NCBI RefSeq assembly: GCF_023701525.1
Contig: NZ_JAMQAW010000026.1
Coordinates: forward strand, 103,232-167,231
Length of the DNA: 64,000 nucleotides
Reading direction: 5' to 3'
Source of the DNA: Streptomyces albipurpureus
GTDB lineage: Bacteria; Actinomycetota; Actinomycetes; Streptomycetales; Streptomycetaceae
The notes beneath the pieces are model-generated. The model searched no databases, had not been told where the DNA came from, and saw nothing but the letters and a program-made list of their open reading frames with translations. Each line of letters opens with the position of its first letter. The first letter of the stretch is position 1. The position numbers and the translations under genes are program-made. Positions 43,751 to 53,091 of the stretch are shown here, piece after piece.

Positions 43751-45426
43751 GCCCGGACGGCCCCTGGCCATCCGATGAGGCAGCTGAGGCATCATCCTCG
43801 GGGCCGGGCGCGCCATCCCCAGAGACCGCCACCACCGAGCCGCCAGCGGTAGACGGTCAGCCGACCTCCGGCGCGACCGGGGGATGGCAGAAGCTCGACC
43901 AGCGCGCGGTTCTCGTCACCGCGGCCGTGCTGTTCTCCGTCGCCGCGGGTATCTGCCTCCCCGTCCTGCTCGGACTCTCCGGCGGGGCCTGGTTCGGTCT
44001 CGGCCCCCGAGGCGGTCTCGGCCTTGGCCTGCTGCTGGGCGCCGGGGCACTGCTGGTGCTGGGCGGCGCGGGCATCGAGTACCTCAACTGGCGCAGGACC
44101 CGCTACCGGATCGGCCCCGAGCGGGTGGAACTCCACACCGGAGTGCTCCTGGTCAAACGGCGCTCACTGGCCCGGGAGCGCATCCGCAGCGTCGATCTCT
44201 CCGCCAATCCGCTGCTGCGCGTCCTCGACCTCGTCAAGGTCCGCATCGGCACGGGCGAGCGCAGCGGCGGGGAGTCCACGCTGGAGTTGAACCCGGTCTC
44301 CAGAGCCGAGGGCGAGCGGCTGCGCACCGTGCTGCTCGGCCGTCCCACGGTCCCCGACACCGTCCACCGCGAAGGAGTGCTCGCCAAGGTCGATCCGGCC
44401 TGGATACGGTACGCGCCGCTGTCGGTGCTCGCCCCCGTGCTCGGCGGTGCGGCCGCAGGGGCGGTGATGCAGGTCAGCGAGTGGTTCGGGGCACAGGGTG
44501 AGGTGATCCACTGGGTCGGGGACCGCTTCGAGGACACATCCGTCCCGGTCATGGTGGTGGTCCTCATCCTGACCGCGCTGATCGCCGGCATGGTCGGGGC
44601 GCTCGGCGTATGGATCGAGGTCTGGTGGGACTACCGGCTGGAGCGGGAGCACGGGGGCACCCTTCGGGTGCGCCGTGGGCTGCTCACCGCCCGCTCGGTC
44701 TCCATGGAGGAGCGTCGGCTGCGGGGCGTGGAGTTGATCGAGCCCTTTGCCGTACGGCTGCTCGGAGCGGCCCGGTTGGATGCCGTGGCGACCGGGATCT
44801 CCCATGACGACGGGGACAAGCACGCCGATCTGAAGTCCCTGCTGCCCGCCGCCCCACGGGAGATCGCCGACACGGTCGCGGGCCGGGTGCTGCGGGAGAC
44901 GCGCACCCCCACCGACGCCCCCCTGATTCCGCATCCACGAGCCGCCCGCGCCCGTCGGCTGCGCTGGGCGCTGCTGATCGTCGCCGTCCCGGCCGTGACG
45001 CTGGTCGCATGGGGCCTCTATTTCAGCTCCGTACTGCTGTATCTGGCCGCGGGGTACACGGCGGTGGCGCTTCCGGCCGCGGTGTTCTTCGCGTTGGACG
45101 CCTATCGCAGCCTGGGACACGCCATCAGCGGCAACTATCTCGTCGCCCGCTCGGGCACCGCCCGCCGGGCGACCGTCGCGCTTCAGCGGGGTGGGGTGAT
45201 CGGTTGGGTCGTCCAGCAGTCCCTGTTCCAGCGTCGGGCCGGCCTGCTGACCCTGATCGCGACCACCGCGGCCGGGACCGGCGCCTACGCGGTCCCCGAC
45301 GCCGGCGAGAGCGAGGGCCTGGCCTTCGCGGCGGACGCGGTGCCGGGCCTGTTGGAGCCCTTCCTCATCCGGGAGCGGGCGGCCGGTGAGAGCGCTCCCG
45401 ACGGGGGCGGCTCGTTGCAGAGCTGA
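43747..45426 (+). CDS. PH-domain membrane protein (YdbT-like)
   Basis: A 559-aa partner of the upstream small PH protein. About six transmembrane helices come in pairs, each followed by a DUF304/bPH2 domain: YRIGPERVELHTGVLLVKRRSLARERIRSVDLS (about 120-150), a second with TLRVRRGLLTARSVSMEERRLRGVELIEP (about 300-335), and a third, shorter copy near HAISGNYLVARSGTARRATV. The N terminus has ~45 disordered residues. The two genes form a translationally coupled unit. Envelope-stress function is inferred from Bacillus homologues. Confidence 0.88.
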   Translation: MSPDGPWPSDEAAEASSSGPGAPSPETATTEPPAVDGQPTSGATGGWQKLDQRAVLVTAAVLFSVAAGICLPVLLGLSGGAWFGLGPRGGLGLGLLLGAGALLVLGGAGIEYLNWRRTRYRIGPERVELHTGVLLVKRRSLARERIRSVDLSANPLLRVLDLVKVRIGTGERSGGESTLELNPVSRAEGERLRTVLLGRPTVPDTVHREGVLAKVDPAWIRYAPLSVLAPVLGGAAAGAVMQVSEWFGAQGEVIHWVGDRFEDTSVPVMVVVLILTALIAGMVGALGVWIEVWWDYRLEREHGGTLRVRRGLLTARSVSMEERRLRGVELIEPFAVRLLGAARLDAVATGISHDDGDKHADLKSLLPAAPREIADTVAGRVLRETRTPTDAPLIPHPRAARARRLRWALLIVAVPAVTLVAWGLYFSSVLLYLAAGYTAVALPAAVFFALDAYRSLGHAISGNYLVARSGTARRATVALQRGGVIGWVVQQSLFQRRAGLLTLIATTAAGTGAYAVPDAGESEGLAFAADAVPGLLEPFLIRERAAGESAPDGGGSLQS

Positions 45427-45443
45427 CGGCTGCCATCGTGGTC

Positions 45444-45464
45444 GGCCGCGCGGTCTTCGCGGCC
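45444..45464. terminator. Weak hairpin between convergent genes
   Basis: GGCCGCG (45444-45450) and CGCGGCC (45458-45464) form a 7-bp stem with a seven-base loop. It is the only candidate terminator between the YdbT-like gene and the convergent lipoprotein gene. Confidence 0.45.
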
Positions 45465-45471
45465 CCTCAGC

Positions 45472-46029
45472 TCAGTGCCCGGTCGCCGGGTAGAGACAAC
45501 CCGTCTCCGGATAGGGGCCGTTGACCTCCACCCAGAGCCGGTCCCTGACCACCCGGCCGGTGATACAACCGCTCTTGCCGATACGGATGCCGAAGGCCGT
45601 ACCCCACGATGCTTCGGGGTCCTCCTCCCAGGCCGACCAGGGCGTCTGAACCTCCATGGCCGACTCACGAAAGCCCAGGGACAGCAACGCCGGGCGGATG
45701 TCCTCCGGCTCGATGCGTCCCTGTTCGCGTAGCTTCTCCACTGCCGGGCGGAGGCGATCCGCCGCCTTCCGACCTGCTTTCGCGTCGGCCGGGGTGATCT
45801 CCTTGGCCCGGCGGTAGGCGTTGTTCTCGCCGTTGTGCGGAGCGCCGTCCACCACGCCCTCCTCGACATGGGGGCCCGGCGGGGGGCTGGTCGAGAGCGA
45901 GGGAACAGGTGACGGGCCGCCGGGGGCCGCCGCGCCAGCCGACGACGCCGGCTCGGTCCCACAGCCGGTGAGCACCACGGTGAGAACTAAGGCCGCCCCG
46001 ACGGCACCTGCGCTGCTACCACCCGACAT
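45472..46029 (-). CDS. Putative lipoprotein of unknown function
   Basis: A 185-aa exported lipoprotein. ATG 46029 (GGGGGC before it) gives a signal peptide ending in LTGC; the longer frame from 46107 has a poor N terminus. A Pro/Ser-rich linker of ~35 residues leads to a small domain of about 125 residues (AKAGRKAADRLRPAVEKLREQGRIEPEDIRPALLSLGF, then WGTAFGIRIGKSGCITGRVVRDRLWVEVNGPYPETGCLYPATGH). Two Cys near the end (SGC, TGC) probably form a disulfide. I do not recognise the domain. It is a single gene between two terminators. Confidence 0.75.
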   Translation of the reverse strand: MSGGSSAGAVGAALVLTVVLTGCGTEPASSAGAAAPGGPSPVPSLSTSPPPGPHVEEGVVDGAPHNGENNAYRRAKEITPADAKAGRKAADRLRPAVEKLREQGRIEPEDIRPALLSLGFRESAMEVQTPWSAWEEDPEASWGTAFGIRIGKSGCITGRVVRDRLWVEVNGPYPETGCLYPATGH

Positions 46030-46093
46030 AACGCCCCCAGAGCTGATGTCACCGTGCCGCGGTAGGACCGCGCGTACGCGATCGAACATACCT

Positions 46094-46124
46094 CCGGCCC
46101 GGTCCATTCCATGGACCGGGCCGG
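46094..46124 (-). terminator. Terminator of the pentose-phosphate operon
   Basis: CCGGCCCGGTCCAT (46094-46107) pairs perfectly with ATGGACCGGGCCGG (46111-46124) around a three-base loop, 20 bases past the pgl stop. Confidence 0.87.
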
Positions 46125-46143
46125 TGATACGGCTGAGACGATC

Positions 46144-46926
46144 CTAGGGAGAAGCCGGCGGATACAGGTCGCGGGGGAGCTCGGAGGCCGCCGCCGCGTC
46201 CAGTAGCCAGAGCGTCCGGCTACGACCGTAGGCCCCCGCCGCCGGAGCCTGGATCTCGCCCGCCCCGGACAGCGCCATGGCCGCCGCGTTCGCCTTGTCC
46301 TCACCCGCGGCCAGCAGCCACACCTCACGGGCGGCCCGGATGGCCGGGAGCGTCAGGGAGATACGTGTCGGAGGTGGCTTCGGCGCGCCGTGCACCCCGA
46401 CCACCGTGCGTTCGGTCTCCCGCACCGCGGGCAACTCGGGGAAGAGCGACGCCACATGCGTATCCGGGCCGACGCCCAGCATCAGCACATCGAACGTCGG
46501 GACCGGACCGTGGTCCTCGGGCCGAGCCGCCGCGGCCAACTCCTGGGCGTAGCCGGCTGCCGCCGCCTCCACATCACTGCCGTACGCACCGTCGGACGGT
46601 GCCATCGGATGCACCCGGGCGGGGTCCACCGGGACGCTGTCCAGCAGTGCCTCGTGGGCCTGGGTGATGTTGCGCTCCGGGTCCCCGTCCGGCAGGAACC
46701 GCTCATCGCCCCACCAGAGGTCGAGCCGCTTCCAGTCCACCGCGTCCCGGGCCGGGGAAGCGCCGAGCGCGGCCAGCAGCGCATTGCCGTTCCGGCCACC
46801 GGTCAGCACCACCGAAGCCGAGCCACGGGCGGTCTGGGCATCCACGATCCGGGTGATCAACCGGGCCGCGGCAGCCTGCGCCATGAGTTCCTTGTCGCGG
46901 TGCACAACAAGCTGTGGTGTGCTCAC
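46144..46926 (-). CDS. pgl: 6-phosphogluconolactonase
   Basis: Hydrolyses 6-phosphogluconolactone to 6-phosphogluconate, second step of the oxidative pentose-phosphate pathway. The 260-aa DevB-type protein has SVVLTGGRNGNALLAAL near the N terminus, DLWWGDERFLPDGDPERNITQAHEALL around residues 68-95 and LGVGPDTHVASLFPELP, all family signatures. It overlaps opcA by four bases and is the last gene of the operon. Confidence 0.96.
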   Translation of the reverse strand: MSTPQLVVHRDKELMAQAAAARLITRIVDAQTARGSASVVLTGGRNGNALLAALGASPARDAVDWKRLDLWWGDERFLPDGDPERNITQAHEALLDSVPVDPARVHPMAPSDGAYGSDVEAAAAGYAQELAAAARPEDHGPVPTFDVLMLGVGPDTHVASLFPELPAVRETERTVVGVHGAPKPPPTRISLTLPAIRAAREVWLLAAGEDKANAAAMALSGAGEIQAPAAGAYGRSRTLWLLDAAAASELPRDLYPPASP

Positions 46927-48011
46927 TTGGCCGGTGCCTTCCGCGCCGGGGCCTTGCGTGCGGCGGCCGGGGCGGCCTTCTTCGCCGCCTTCTCCTCGGC
47001 CGGTGCGGCAGCCGTGTCAGCCGCGTCGGTCGTGGCAGCCGTGCTGACCCGGTCGGACGCGGCGGGGTGCCGCAGCGTACCGTCACCGTCTTCGAGCCGG
47101 TCCACACCGAAGCGCAGGACCGACTCATAGGTGTCGTCCGGGTCCAGTCTGCGCAGCTCCTCCGCGATGAGCTCCGAGGTCTCGCGACGCTTGAGCGCCA
47201 CCGCACGGTCCGGCTGCCCGTGGATGGACAGATTCGCCAGCGAACCGTCCGCCCGGTCCAGCACGATCGGGCCGCAGGTCGTCTCCATCCGTACGGCCGT
47301 CAGACCGGGCCCCGAGGAGAGTGCTCGGCGCACCGGCACCGAGAGCCGATCGGCCAGCCACATGGCCAGCAGTTCCACGCTCGGATTGAACTCCTCGCCC
47401 TCCACCTCGACCGAGGTGACCTCGCAGTCCACCTGGTCCAGCGCGGCGGCGAGCATGGAACGCCAGGGGGTGATGCGGGTCCAGGCCAGATCCGTGTCCC
47501 CGGGGGTGTACGCCTCGGCGCGCGCGGTCAGCTCATGGATCGGCCGTTCGGCCGCGTAGCTGTCCGTGACCCGCCGCTGGGCAAGCGACCCCAGCGGGTC
47601 CTTGGCCGGGTCCAGCGGTGCGTTCACCGGCCACCAGACGACGACCGGGGCGTCGGGGAGCAGGAGCGGCAGCACCACGGACTGGGCGTGATCGGTGACC
47701 TCGCCGTAGAGCCGCAGCACCACCGTCTCGCCGTTGCCCGCGTCCGCGCCGACGCGCACCTCGGCGTCCAGCCGGGTCTTGGCCCGATCGCGCGGGGAAC
47801 GCGAGACGCGCTTGATGACCACCAGGGTCCGCGAGGGGTGCTCGCGGGACGCGTCGTTCGCCGCCTTCAGCGCGTCGTACGCGTTCTCCTCATCCGTGGC
47901 GATGACCAGGGTCAGGACCATGCCGACGGCTGGGGTGCCGACCGCCCGGCGCCCCTGCACCAGCGCTTTGTTGATCTTGCTGGATGTGGTGTCCGTAAGG
48001 TCGATCTTCAT
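46923..48011 (-). CDS. opcA: Glucose-6-phosphate dehydrogenase assembly protein OpcA
   Basis: Accessory protein that allosterically activates or assembles Zwf in cyanobacteria and actinobacteria. The 362-aa product shows the typical TDTTSSKINKALVQGRRA start, LVIATDEENAYDALKAANDASREHPSRTLVVI, and LLPDAPVVVWWPVNAP. A Lys/Ala-rich tail of ~45 residues (AAEEKAAKKAAPAAARKAPARKAPAK) extends the usual end, reminiscent of the UvrA tail. It overlaps both zwf and pgl by ATGA, so all three are translationally linked, fitting the need for matched Zwf and OpcA. Confidence 0.95.
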   Translation of the reverse strand: MKIDLTDTTSSKINKALVQGRRAVGTPAVGMVLTLVIATDEENAYDALKAANDASREHPSRTLVVIKRVSRSPRDRAKTRLDAEVRVGADAGNGETVVLRLYGEVTDHAQSVVLPLLLPDAPVVVWWPVNAPLDPAKDPLGSLAQRRVTDSYAAERPIHELTARAEAYTPGDTDLAWTRITPWRSMLAAALDQVDCEVTSVEVEGEEFNPSVELLAMWLADRLSVPVRRALSSGPGLTAVRMETTCGPIVLDRADGSLANLSIHGQPDRAVALKRRETSELIAEELRRLDPDDTYESVLRFGVDRLEDGDGTLRHPAASDRVSTAATTDAADTAAAPAEEKAAKKAAPAAARKAPARKAPAK

Positions 48012-49540
48012 GGCCGGCGCCAGCTCCGTCCGTCTCGTGCGAGCATTTCGTCCGCTTCGACCGGACCCCAGGTCCCCGACGGGTACTGGGCGGGTTGGCC
48101 GTAGGTGTCCCAGAACTGCTCGATGGGATCGAGGATCTTCCAGGACAGCTCGACCTCCTCCACCCTCGGGAAGAGGTTGGAGTCGCCGAGCAGCACATCG
48201 AGGAGAAGGCGTTCATAGGCCTCGGGGCTGGACTCGGTGAAGGACTCGCCGTAGGCGAAGTCCATCGAGACATCCCGCACCTCCATCGAGGTGCCCGGAA
48301 CCTTCGAGCCGAACCGCAGGGTGACGCCCTCGTCCGGCTGGACCCGGATCACCAGGGCGTTCTGCCCCAGTTCCTCGGTGGCGGTGTGGTCGAAGGGGGA
48401 GTGCGGAGCGCGCTGGAAGACCACCGCGATCTCGGTGACCCGGCGCCCCAGCCGCTTGCCCGTCCGCAGATAGAACGGCACCCCGGCCCAGCGGCGGTTG
48501 TCGATCTCCAGCTTGATCGCCGCATAGGTGTCGGTCTTCGACTGGGGGTCGATGCCGTCTTCCTGGAGATAGCCCATGGCCTTCTCGCCGCCCTGCCAAC
48601 CGGCCGCGTACTGTCCGCGCACGGTGTTGGCGCCCAGGTCCTTGGGCAGCCGTACCGCGCCCAGGACCTTGGTCTTCTCGGCGGCGAGCGCATCGGCGTC
48701 AAAGGAGGCGGGCTCCTCCATCGCGGTCAGCGCCAACAGCTGGAGCAGATGGTTCTGGATGACGTCACGGGCCGCGCCGATGCCGTCGTAGTACCCGGCC
48801 CGGCCGCCGATCCCGATGTCCTCGGCCATGGTGATCTGGACATGGTCGACATACGACCGGTTCCAGATGGGTTCGAACAGGGTGTTGGCGAACCGCAGCG
48901 CCAGGATGTTCTGGACGGTCTCCTTGCCCAGGTAGTGGTCGATACGGAAGACCTCGTGCGGCGGGAAGACCTCGTGCACGACCTGGTTCAGCTCCTTGGC
49001 TGACACCAGGTCGTGCCCGAACGGCTTCTCGATGACCGCACGCCGCCAGGACCCCTCCTTCTGGTCGGCCAAGCCGTGCTTCTTCAGCTGCTTGACGACC
49101 TTGGGGAAGAACTTCGGCGGTACGGAGAGGTAGAAGGCGAAGTTGCCGCCGGTGCCCTGTGCCTCATCCAGTTCGGTGATGGTCTTCTTCAGCGTCTCGA
49201 ACGCGTCGTCGTCGCCGAAGTCGCCCTGGACGAAACGCATCCCCTGGATGAGCTGCTGCCAGACCTCCTCACGGAAGGGGGTACGGGCATGGGCCTTGAC
49301 GGCGTCGTGGACCTCCTGGGCGAAGTCCTCGTTCTGCCACTCCCGGCGGGCGAACCCGACCAGGGAGAAACCCGGCGGCAGCAGTCCGCGATTGGCCAGG
49401 TCATAGACGGCGGGCATCAGTTTCTTACGGGAAAGATCACCCGTGACACCAAAGATGACCAGGCCCGACGGCCCCGCGATGCGCGGGAGCCGTCGGTCGG
49501 CGGCGTCACGAAGCGGATTTGCTTCGCCGGTACCGGACAA
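48008..49540 (-). CDS. zwf: Glucose-6-phosphate 1-dehydrogenase
   Basis: Oxidises glucose-6-phosphate to 6-phosphogluconolactone, making NADPH. The 510-aa protein has the dinucleotide fold VIFGVTGDLSRKKLMPAVYDLA, the substrate motif RIDHYLGKETVQNILALRFAN with the catalytic His, and RTGKRLGRRVTEIAVVFQ. ATG at 49540 is six bases from the tal stop. The downstream opcA start overlaps its stop. Confidence 0.98.
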   Translation of the reverse strand: MSGTGEANPLRDAADRRLPRIAGPSGLVIFGVTGDLSRKKLMPAVYDLANRGLLPPGFSLVGFARREWQNEDFAQEVHDAVKAHARTPFREEVWQQLIQGMRFVQGDFGDDDAFETLKKTITELDEAQGTGGNFAFYLSVPPKFFPKVVKQLKKHGLADQKEGSWRRAVIEKPFGHDLVSAKELNQVVHEVFPPHEVFRIDHYLGKETVQNILALRFANTLFEPIWNRSYVDHVQITMAEDIGIGGRAGYYDGIGAARDVIQNHLLQLLALTAMEEPASFDADALAAEKTKVLGAVRLPKDLGANTVRGQYAAGWQGGEKAMGYLQEDGIDPQSKTDTYAAIKLEIDNRRWAGVPFYLRTGKRLGRRVTEIAVVFQRAPHSPFDHTATEELGQNALVIRVQPDEGVTLRFGSKVPGTSMEVRDVSMDFAYGESFTESSPEAYERLLLDVLLGDSNLFPRVEEVELSWKILDPIEQFWDTYGQPAQYPSGTWGPVEADEMLARDGRSWRRP

Positions 49541-49545
49541 GGTCG

Positions 49546-50664
49546 TCAGCCCTCCGAAGGGGCGAGGCGCTTGAGTTCCGCCTCGGTCGACTTGAGCAGA
49601 TCGTTCCAGGACGAAGCGAACTTCTCGACGCCTTCGTCCTCCAACAACTTCACGACCTCGTCATAGGAGATCCCGAGCGCGGCGACGGCGGCCAGTTCGG
49701 CGCGCGCGGCGTCATAGGTGCCGCGCACCGTGTCACCGGTGATCCGGCCGTGGTCGGCGGTGGCGTCCAAGGTGGCCTCCGGCATGGTGTTCACCGTGCC
49801 GGGGGCGACCAGCTCGTCCACGTACAGCGTGTCCTTGTAGGCCGGGTCCTTGACACCGGTCGAGGCCCACAGCGGACGCTGCTTGTTGGCCTGAGCACGG
49901 TCCAGCACCGCCCAGCGGTCCGAGCTGAACACTTCCTCGAACGCCTCGTACGCCAGTCGGGCATTGGCCAGTGCGGCCTTGCCGCGAGCGTCCTTGGCCT
50001 CAGCCGTGCCCAGCGCGTCCAGGCGCTTGTCGATCTCGGTGTCCACCCGGGAGACGAAGAACGACGCCACGGAGTGGATCTTCGACAGATCGAGACCGCG
50101 CTCCTTGGCCTTCTCCAGGCCCGCCAGATAGGCGTCCATCACCTCGCGATACCGCTCCAGCGAGAAGATCAGCGTGACATTGACGCTGATGCCGTTCCCG
50201 ATGGTCTCGGTGATCGCCGGCAGACCCGCCTTGGTGGCCGGAATCTTGATCAGGGTGTTGGGACGGTCCACCAGCCAAGCCAGCTGCTTGGCCTCGGCGA
50301 CCGTCGCCAGGGTGTTGTGCGCCAGTCGGGGGTCGACCTCGATGGAGACCCGGCCGTCCTGGCCTTCGGTGGCGTCGAAGGTCGGCCGCAGAATGTCAGC
50401 GGCGTCACGCACATCGGCCGTCGTGATCATACGGATGGCTTCCTCGACGGTGACCTTGCGCGCGGCGAGCTCGGTGAGCTGGCGCTCATAGCCGTCGCCG
50501 CCGCTGATCGCCTTCTGGAAGATCGACGGATTGGTGGTCACGCCCACCACGTGCTGCTGGTCGATCAGCTCGGCGAGATTCCCGGACGTGATCCGCTTGC
50601 GCGACAGGTCGTCGAGCCAGATCGCGACGCCTTCGTCGGAGAGGCGCTTGAGTGCGTCTGTCAT
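49546..50664 (-). CDS. tal: Transaldolase
   Basis: Transfers a dihydroxyacetone unit between sugar phosphates (non-oxidative pentose-phosphate pathway). The 372-aa size and VTTNPSIFQKAISGGDGYERQ near residue 40 put it in the long actinobacterial/cyanobacterial class. The Schiff-base Lys is in LIKIPATKAG, and ISVNVTLIFSLERY follows. A short sequence of 42 bases separates it from tkt; GGAGATGC gives the ribosome-binding site. Confidence 0.97.
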   Translation of the reverse strand: MTDALKRLSDEGVAIWLDDLSRKRITSGNLAELIDQQHVVGVTTNPSIFQKAISGGDGYERQLTELAARKVTVEEAIRMITTADVRDAADILRPTFDATEGQDGRVSIEVDPRLAHNTLATVAEAKQLAWLVDRPNTLIKIPATKAGLPAITETIGNGISVNVTLIFSLERYREVMDAYLAGLEKAKERGLDLSKIHSVASFFVSRVDTEIDKRLDALGTAEAKDARGKAALANARLAYEAFEEVFSSDRWAVLDRAQANKQRPLWASTGVKDPAYKDTLYVDELVAPGTVNTMPEATLDATADHGRITGDTVRGTYDAARAELAAVAALGISYDEVVKLLEDEGVEKFASSWNDLLKSTEAELKRLAPSEG

Positions 50665-50706
50665 GAGGGTTGCATCTCCTGCTTGGTTACTCAGTCGTTT
50701 ACGGCG

Positions 50707-52794
50707 TCAGCGCGCGGCTGCGTCGAGAGATTCCCGCGCGGCGGCGGCGACCGCGTCGGCGGTGAAGCCGAACTCGCGGAACAGGACCTTGCCGTCGGCC
50801 GAAGCACCGAAGTGCTCCAGGGAGACGATCCGGCCGGCGTCGCCCACAAAGCGGTGCCAGGTCAGACCGATCCCGGCCTCGACCGCCACTCTGGCCCTGA
50901 CGGCGGGCGGCAGCACCGAGTCCCGGTACTCCTGGTCCTGCTCGTCGAACCACTCCACCGACGGCATCGAGACCACCCGGGTCGGCACTCCGGCCGCCTG
51001 GAGCTGCTCCCGGGCCTCGACGGCCAGCTGCACCTCGGAGCCCGTACCGATCAGCACCACCTGTGCGTCACCGCCCTCGGCCTCGAACAGCACATACCCG
51101 CCGCGCGCCGCGTCCTCGTTGCGCGCGTACGTCGGCACACCCTGGCGGGTCAGCGCCAGACCGTGCGGCGCGCCCACACCGAACTCCTTGGTGTACCTCT
51201 TCAGGATCTCGCGCCAGGCGATCGCCGTCTCATTGGCATCGGCCGGACGGACGATGTTCAGACCCGGGATGGCCCGCAGCGACGCCAGGTGCTCCACCGG
51301 CTGGTGGGTCGGGCCGTCCTCGCCGAGACCGATCGAGTCATGCGTCCAGACATAGGTCACCGGCACGTGCATCAGCGCCGACAGCCGCACCGCGTTGCGC
51401 ATGTAGTCGGAGAACACCAGGAAGGTGCCGCCGTAGATGCGGGTGTTGCCGTGCAGCGCGATGCCGTTCATCACGGCGGCCATCGAGTGCTCGCGAATGC
51501 CGTAGTGGACGGTGCGGCCGTACGGGTCGGCCTCCGGCAGCGGGTTGTCCGATGGCAGGAACGACGACGTCTTGTCGATCGTGGTGTTGTTCGAGCCCGC
51601 GAGGTCGGCGGAGCCGCCCCACAGCTCGGGCAGGATCGGGCCCAGCGCCTGGAGGACCTTGCCCGACGCGGCCCGGGTGGCGACGGCCTTGCCGGGCTCG
51701 AAGTCGGGGATGTGCTCTTCCCAGCCGGCGGGCAGCTCACCCGCGCGGACGCGGTCGAACTCAGCGGCGCGCTCGGGATGGGCCGTACGCCAGGCGGCGA
51801 ACGTCTTCTCCCACTCGCCCCGCGCCTCACGGCCACGGTCCAGCGCCTTGCGGGTGTGCCCGATGACCGCGTCGGAGACCTCGAAGTGCTGCTCCGGGTC
51901 GAAGTCGAGGACCCGCTTGGTGGCCGCGACCTCTTCCTCGCCCAGCGCCGAGCCGTGCGCGGCCTCGGTGTTCTGGGCGTGCGGAGCGGGCCAGGCGATG
52001 ATGGAGCGGGCCGCGATGAAGGACGGCCGCTCGGTCTCCGCCTGCGCCGCCTTGAACGCCCGGTACAGGGCCGCCGGGTCGAGGTCGCCGTTCTCCTGCT
52101 GCTCGACCCGCTGGACGTGCCAGCCGTAGGCCTCGTACCTCTTCAGGGTGTCCTCGGAGACCGCGGTCTCCGTGTCGCCCTCGATGGAGATGTGGTTGTC
52201 GTCCCACAGCAGCACCAGGTTGCCGAGCTTCTGGTGACCGGCCAGCGAGGACGCCTCGGCGGCGATGCCCTCCTGGAGGCAGCCGTCACCGGCGATGGCG
52301 AAGACGGTGTGGTCGAACGGCGAAGTGCCCGGCGCCGCCTGCGGGTCGAACAGACCGCGCTCATAGCGGGCGGCCATCGCCATGCCCACGGCGTTGGCGA
52401 CACCCTGGCCCAGCGGGCCCGTGGTGGTCTCGACACCGACCGTGTGGCCGTACTCCGGGTGGCCGGGGGTCTTGGAGCCCCAGGTCCTGAACGCCTTCAG
52501 ATCGTCCAGCTCCAGGCCGAACCCGGCCAGGTACAGCTGGGTGTAGAGGGTCAGCGACGAGTGGCCGGCGGAGAGCACGAACCGGTCCCGACCGGTCCAG
52601 TCCGCATCGGCGGGATCGTGGCGCATCACCTTCTGGAACAACACATAGGCGGCGGGCGCGAGGCTCATGGCCGTACCGGGGTGGCCGTTACCGACCTTCT
52701 GTACGGAATCCATGGCCAGGACGCGGGCGGTATCAACGGCCCGCTGGTCCAGATCGGTCCACTCAAGGTCTGTGGTGGTCGGCTTGGTGCTCAC
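50707..52794 (-). CDS. tkt: Transketolase
   Basis: Thiamine-diphosphate enzyme moving two-carbon units between sugar phosphates. The 695-aa product carries GHPGTAMSLAP with a catalytic His near residue 40, the TPP motif GDGCLQEGIAAEASSLAGHQKLGNLVLLWDDN, GVREHS-like HYGIREHSMAAVMNGIALHG, and THDSIGLGEDGPTHQPVEHLASLRAIPG. GTG 52794 is the start; GAGGAG lies about 15 bases upstream. First gene of tkt-tal-zwf-opcA-pgl and divergent from ctaB, with 297 bases between. Confidence 0.98.
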   Translation of the reverse strand: MSTKPTTTDLEWTDLDQRAVDTARVLAMDSVQKVGNGHPGTAMSLAPAAYVLFQKVMRHDPADADWTGRDRFVLSAGHSSLTLYTQLYLAGFGLELDDLKAFRTWGSKTPGHPEYGHTVGVETTTGPLGQGVANAVGMAMAARYERGLFDPQAAPGTSPFDHTVFAIAGDGCLQEGIAAEASSLAGHQKLGNLVLLWDDNHISIEGDTETAVSEDTLKRYEAYGWHVQRVEQQENGDLDPAALYRAFKAAQAETERPSFIAARSIIAWPAPHAQNTEAAHGSALGEEEVAATKRVLDFDPEQHFEVSDAVIGHTRKALDRGREARGEWEKTFAAWRTAHPERAAEFDRVRAGELPAGWEEHIPDFEPGKAVATRAASGKVLQALGPILPELWGGSADLAGSNNTTIDKTSSFLPSDNPLPEADPYGRTVHYGIREHSMAAVMNGIALHGNTRIYGGTFLVFSDYMRNAVRLSALMHVPVTYVWTHDSIGLGEDGPTHQPVEHLASLRAIPGLNIVRPADANETAIAWREILKRYTKEFGVGAPHGLALTRQGVPTYARNEDAARGGYVLFEAEGGDAQVVLIGTGSEVQLAVEAREQLQAAGVPTRVVSMPSVEWFDEQDQEYRDSVLPPAVRARVAVEAGIGLTWHRFVGDAGRIVSLEHFGASADGKVLFREFGFTADAVAAAARESLDAAAR

Positions 52795-53091
52795 CCTGGG
52801 TCAGGGCTCCTCTCCACAATGTCTGTGCACGTGTTTCCACATGCCGTCCCCCGGTGACGCGAAAGCACCGGGCGCTGTCGAGCCTACCCGCGACACGGCC
52901 GACGGCCTGTCGGCGAAGACGCCGCCCCGCCCGCAGGGCTGTTGCCGCAGGCAGGGACAGGCGCCCAACACGACCCCACCCCCGTGCGGGGCGGCGCATG
53001 GGCAGCCTCTAAAGTGGCGTCGTACGCGCAAGTCTTCACCGGAGCCTCTTGCGGCCCGGGGGCTTGCTGGGAGTCTCTGTCAGGGGTGTGC

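Noticed and set aside
49519..52857. 1112-aa open frame on the plus strand
   Set aside because: Antisense shadow of tal and tkt; rich in Arg, Gly, Val and His with no domain.
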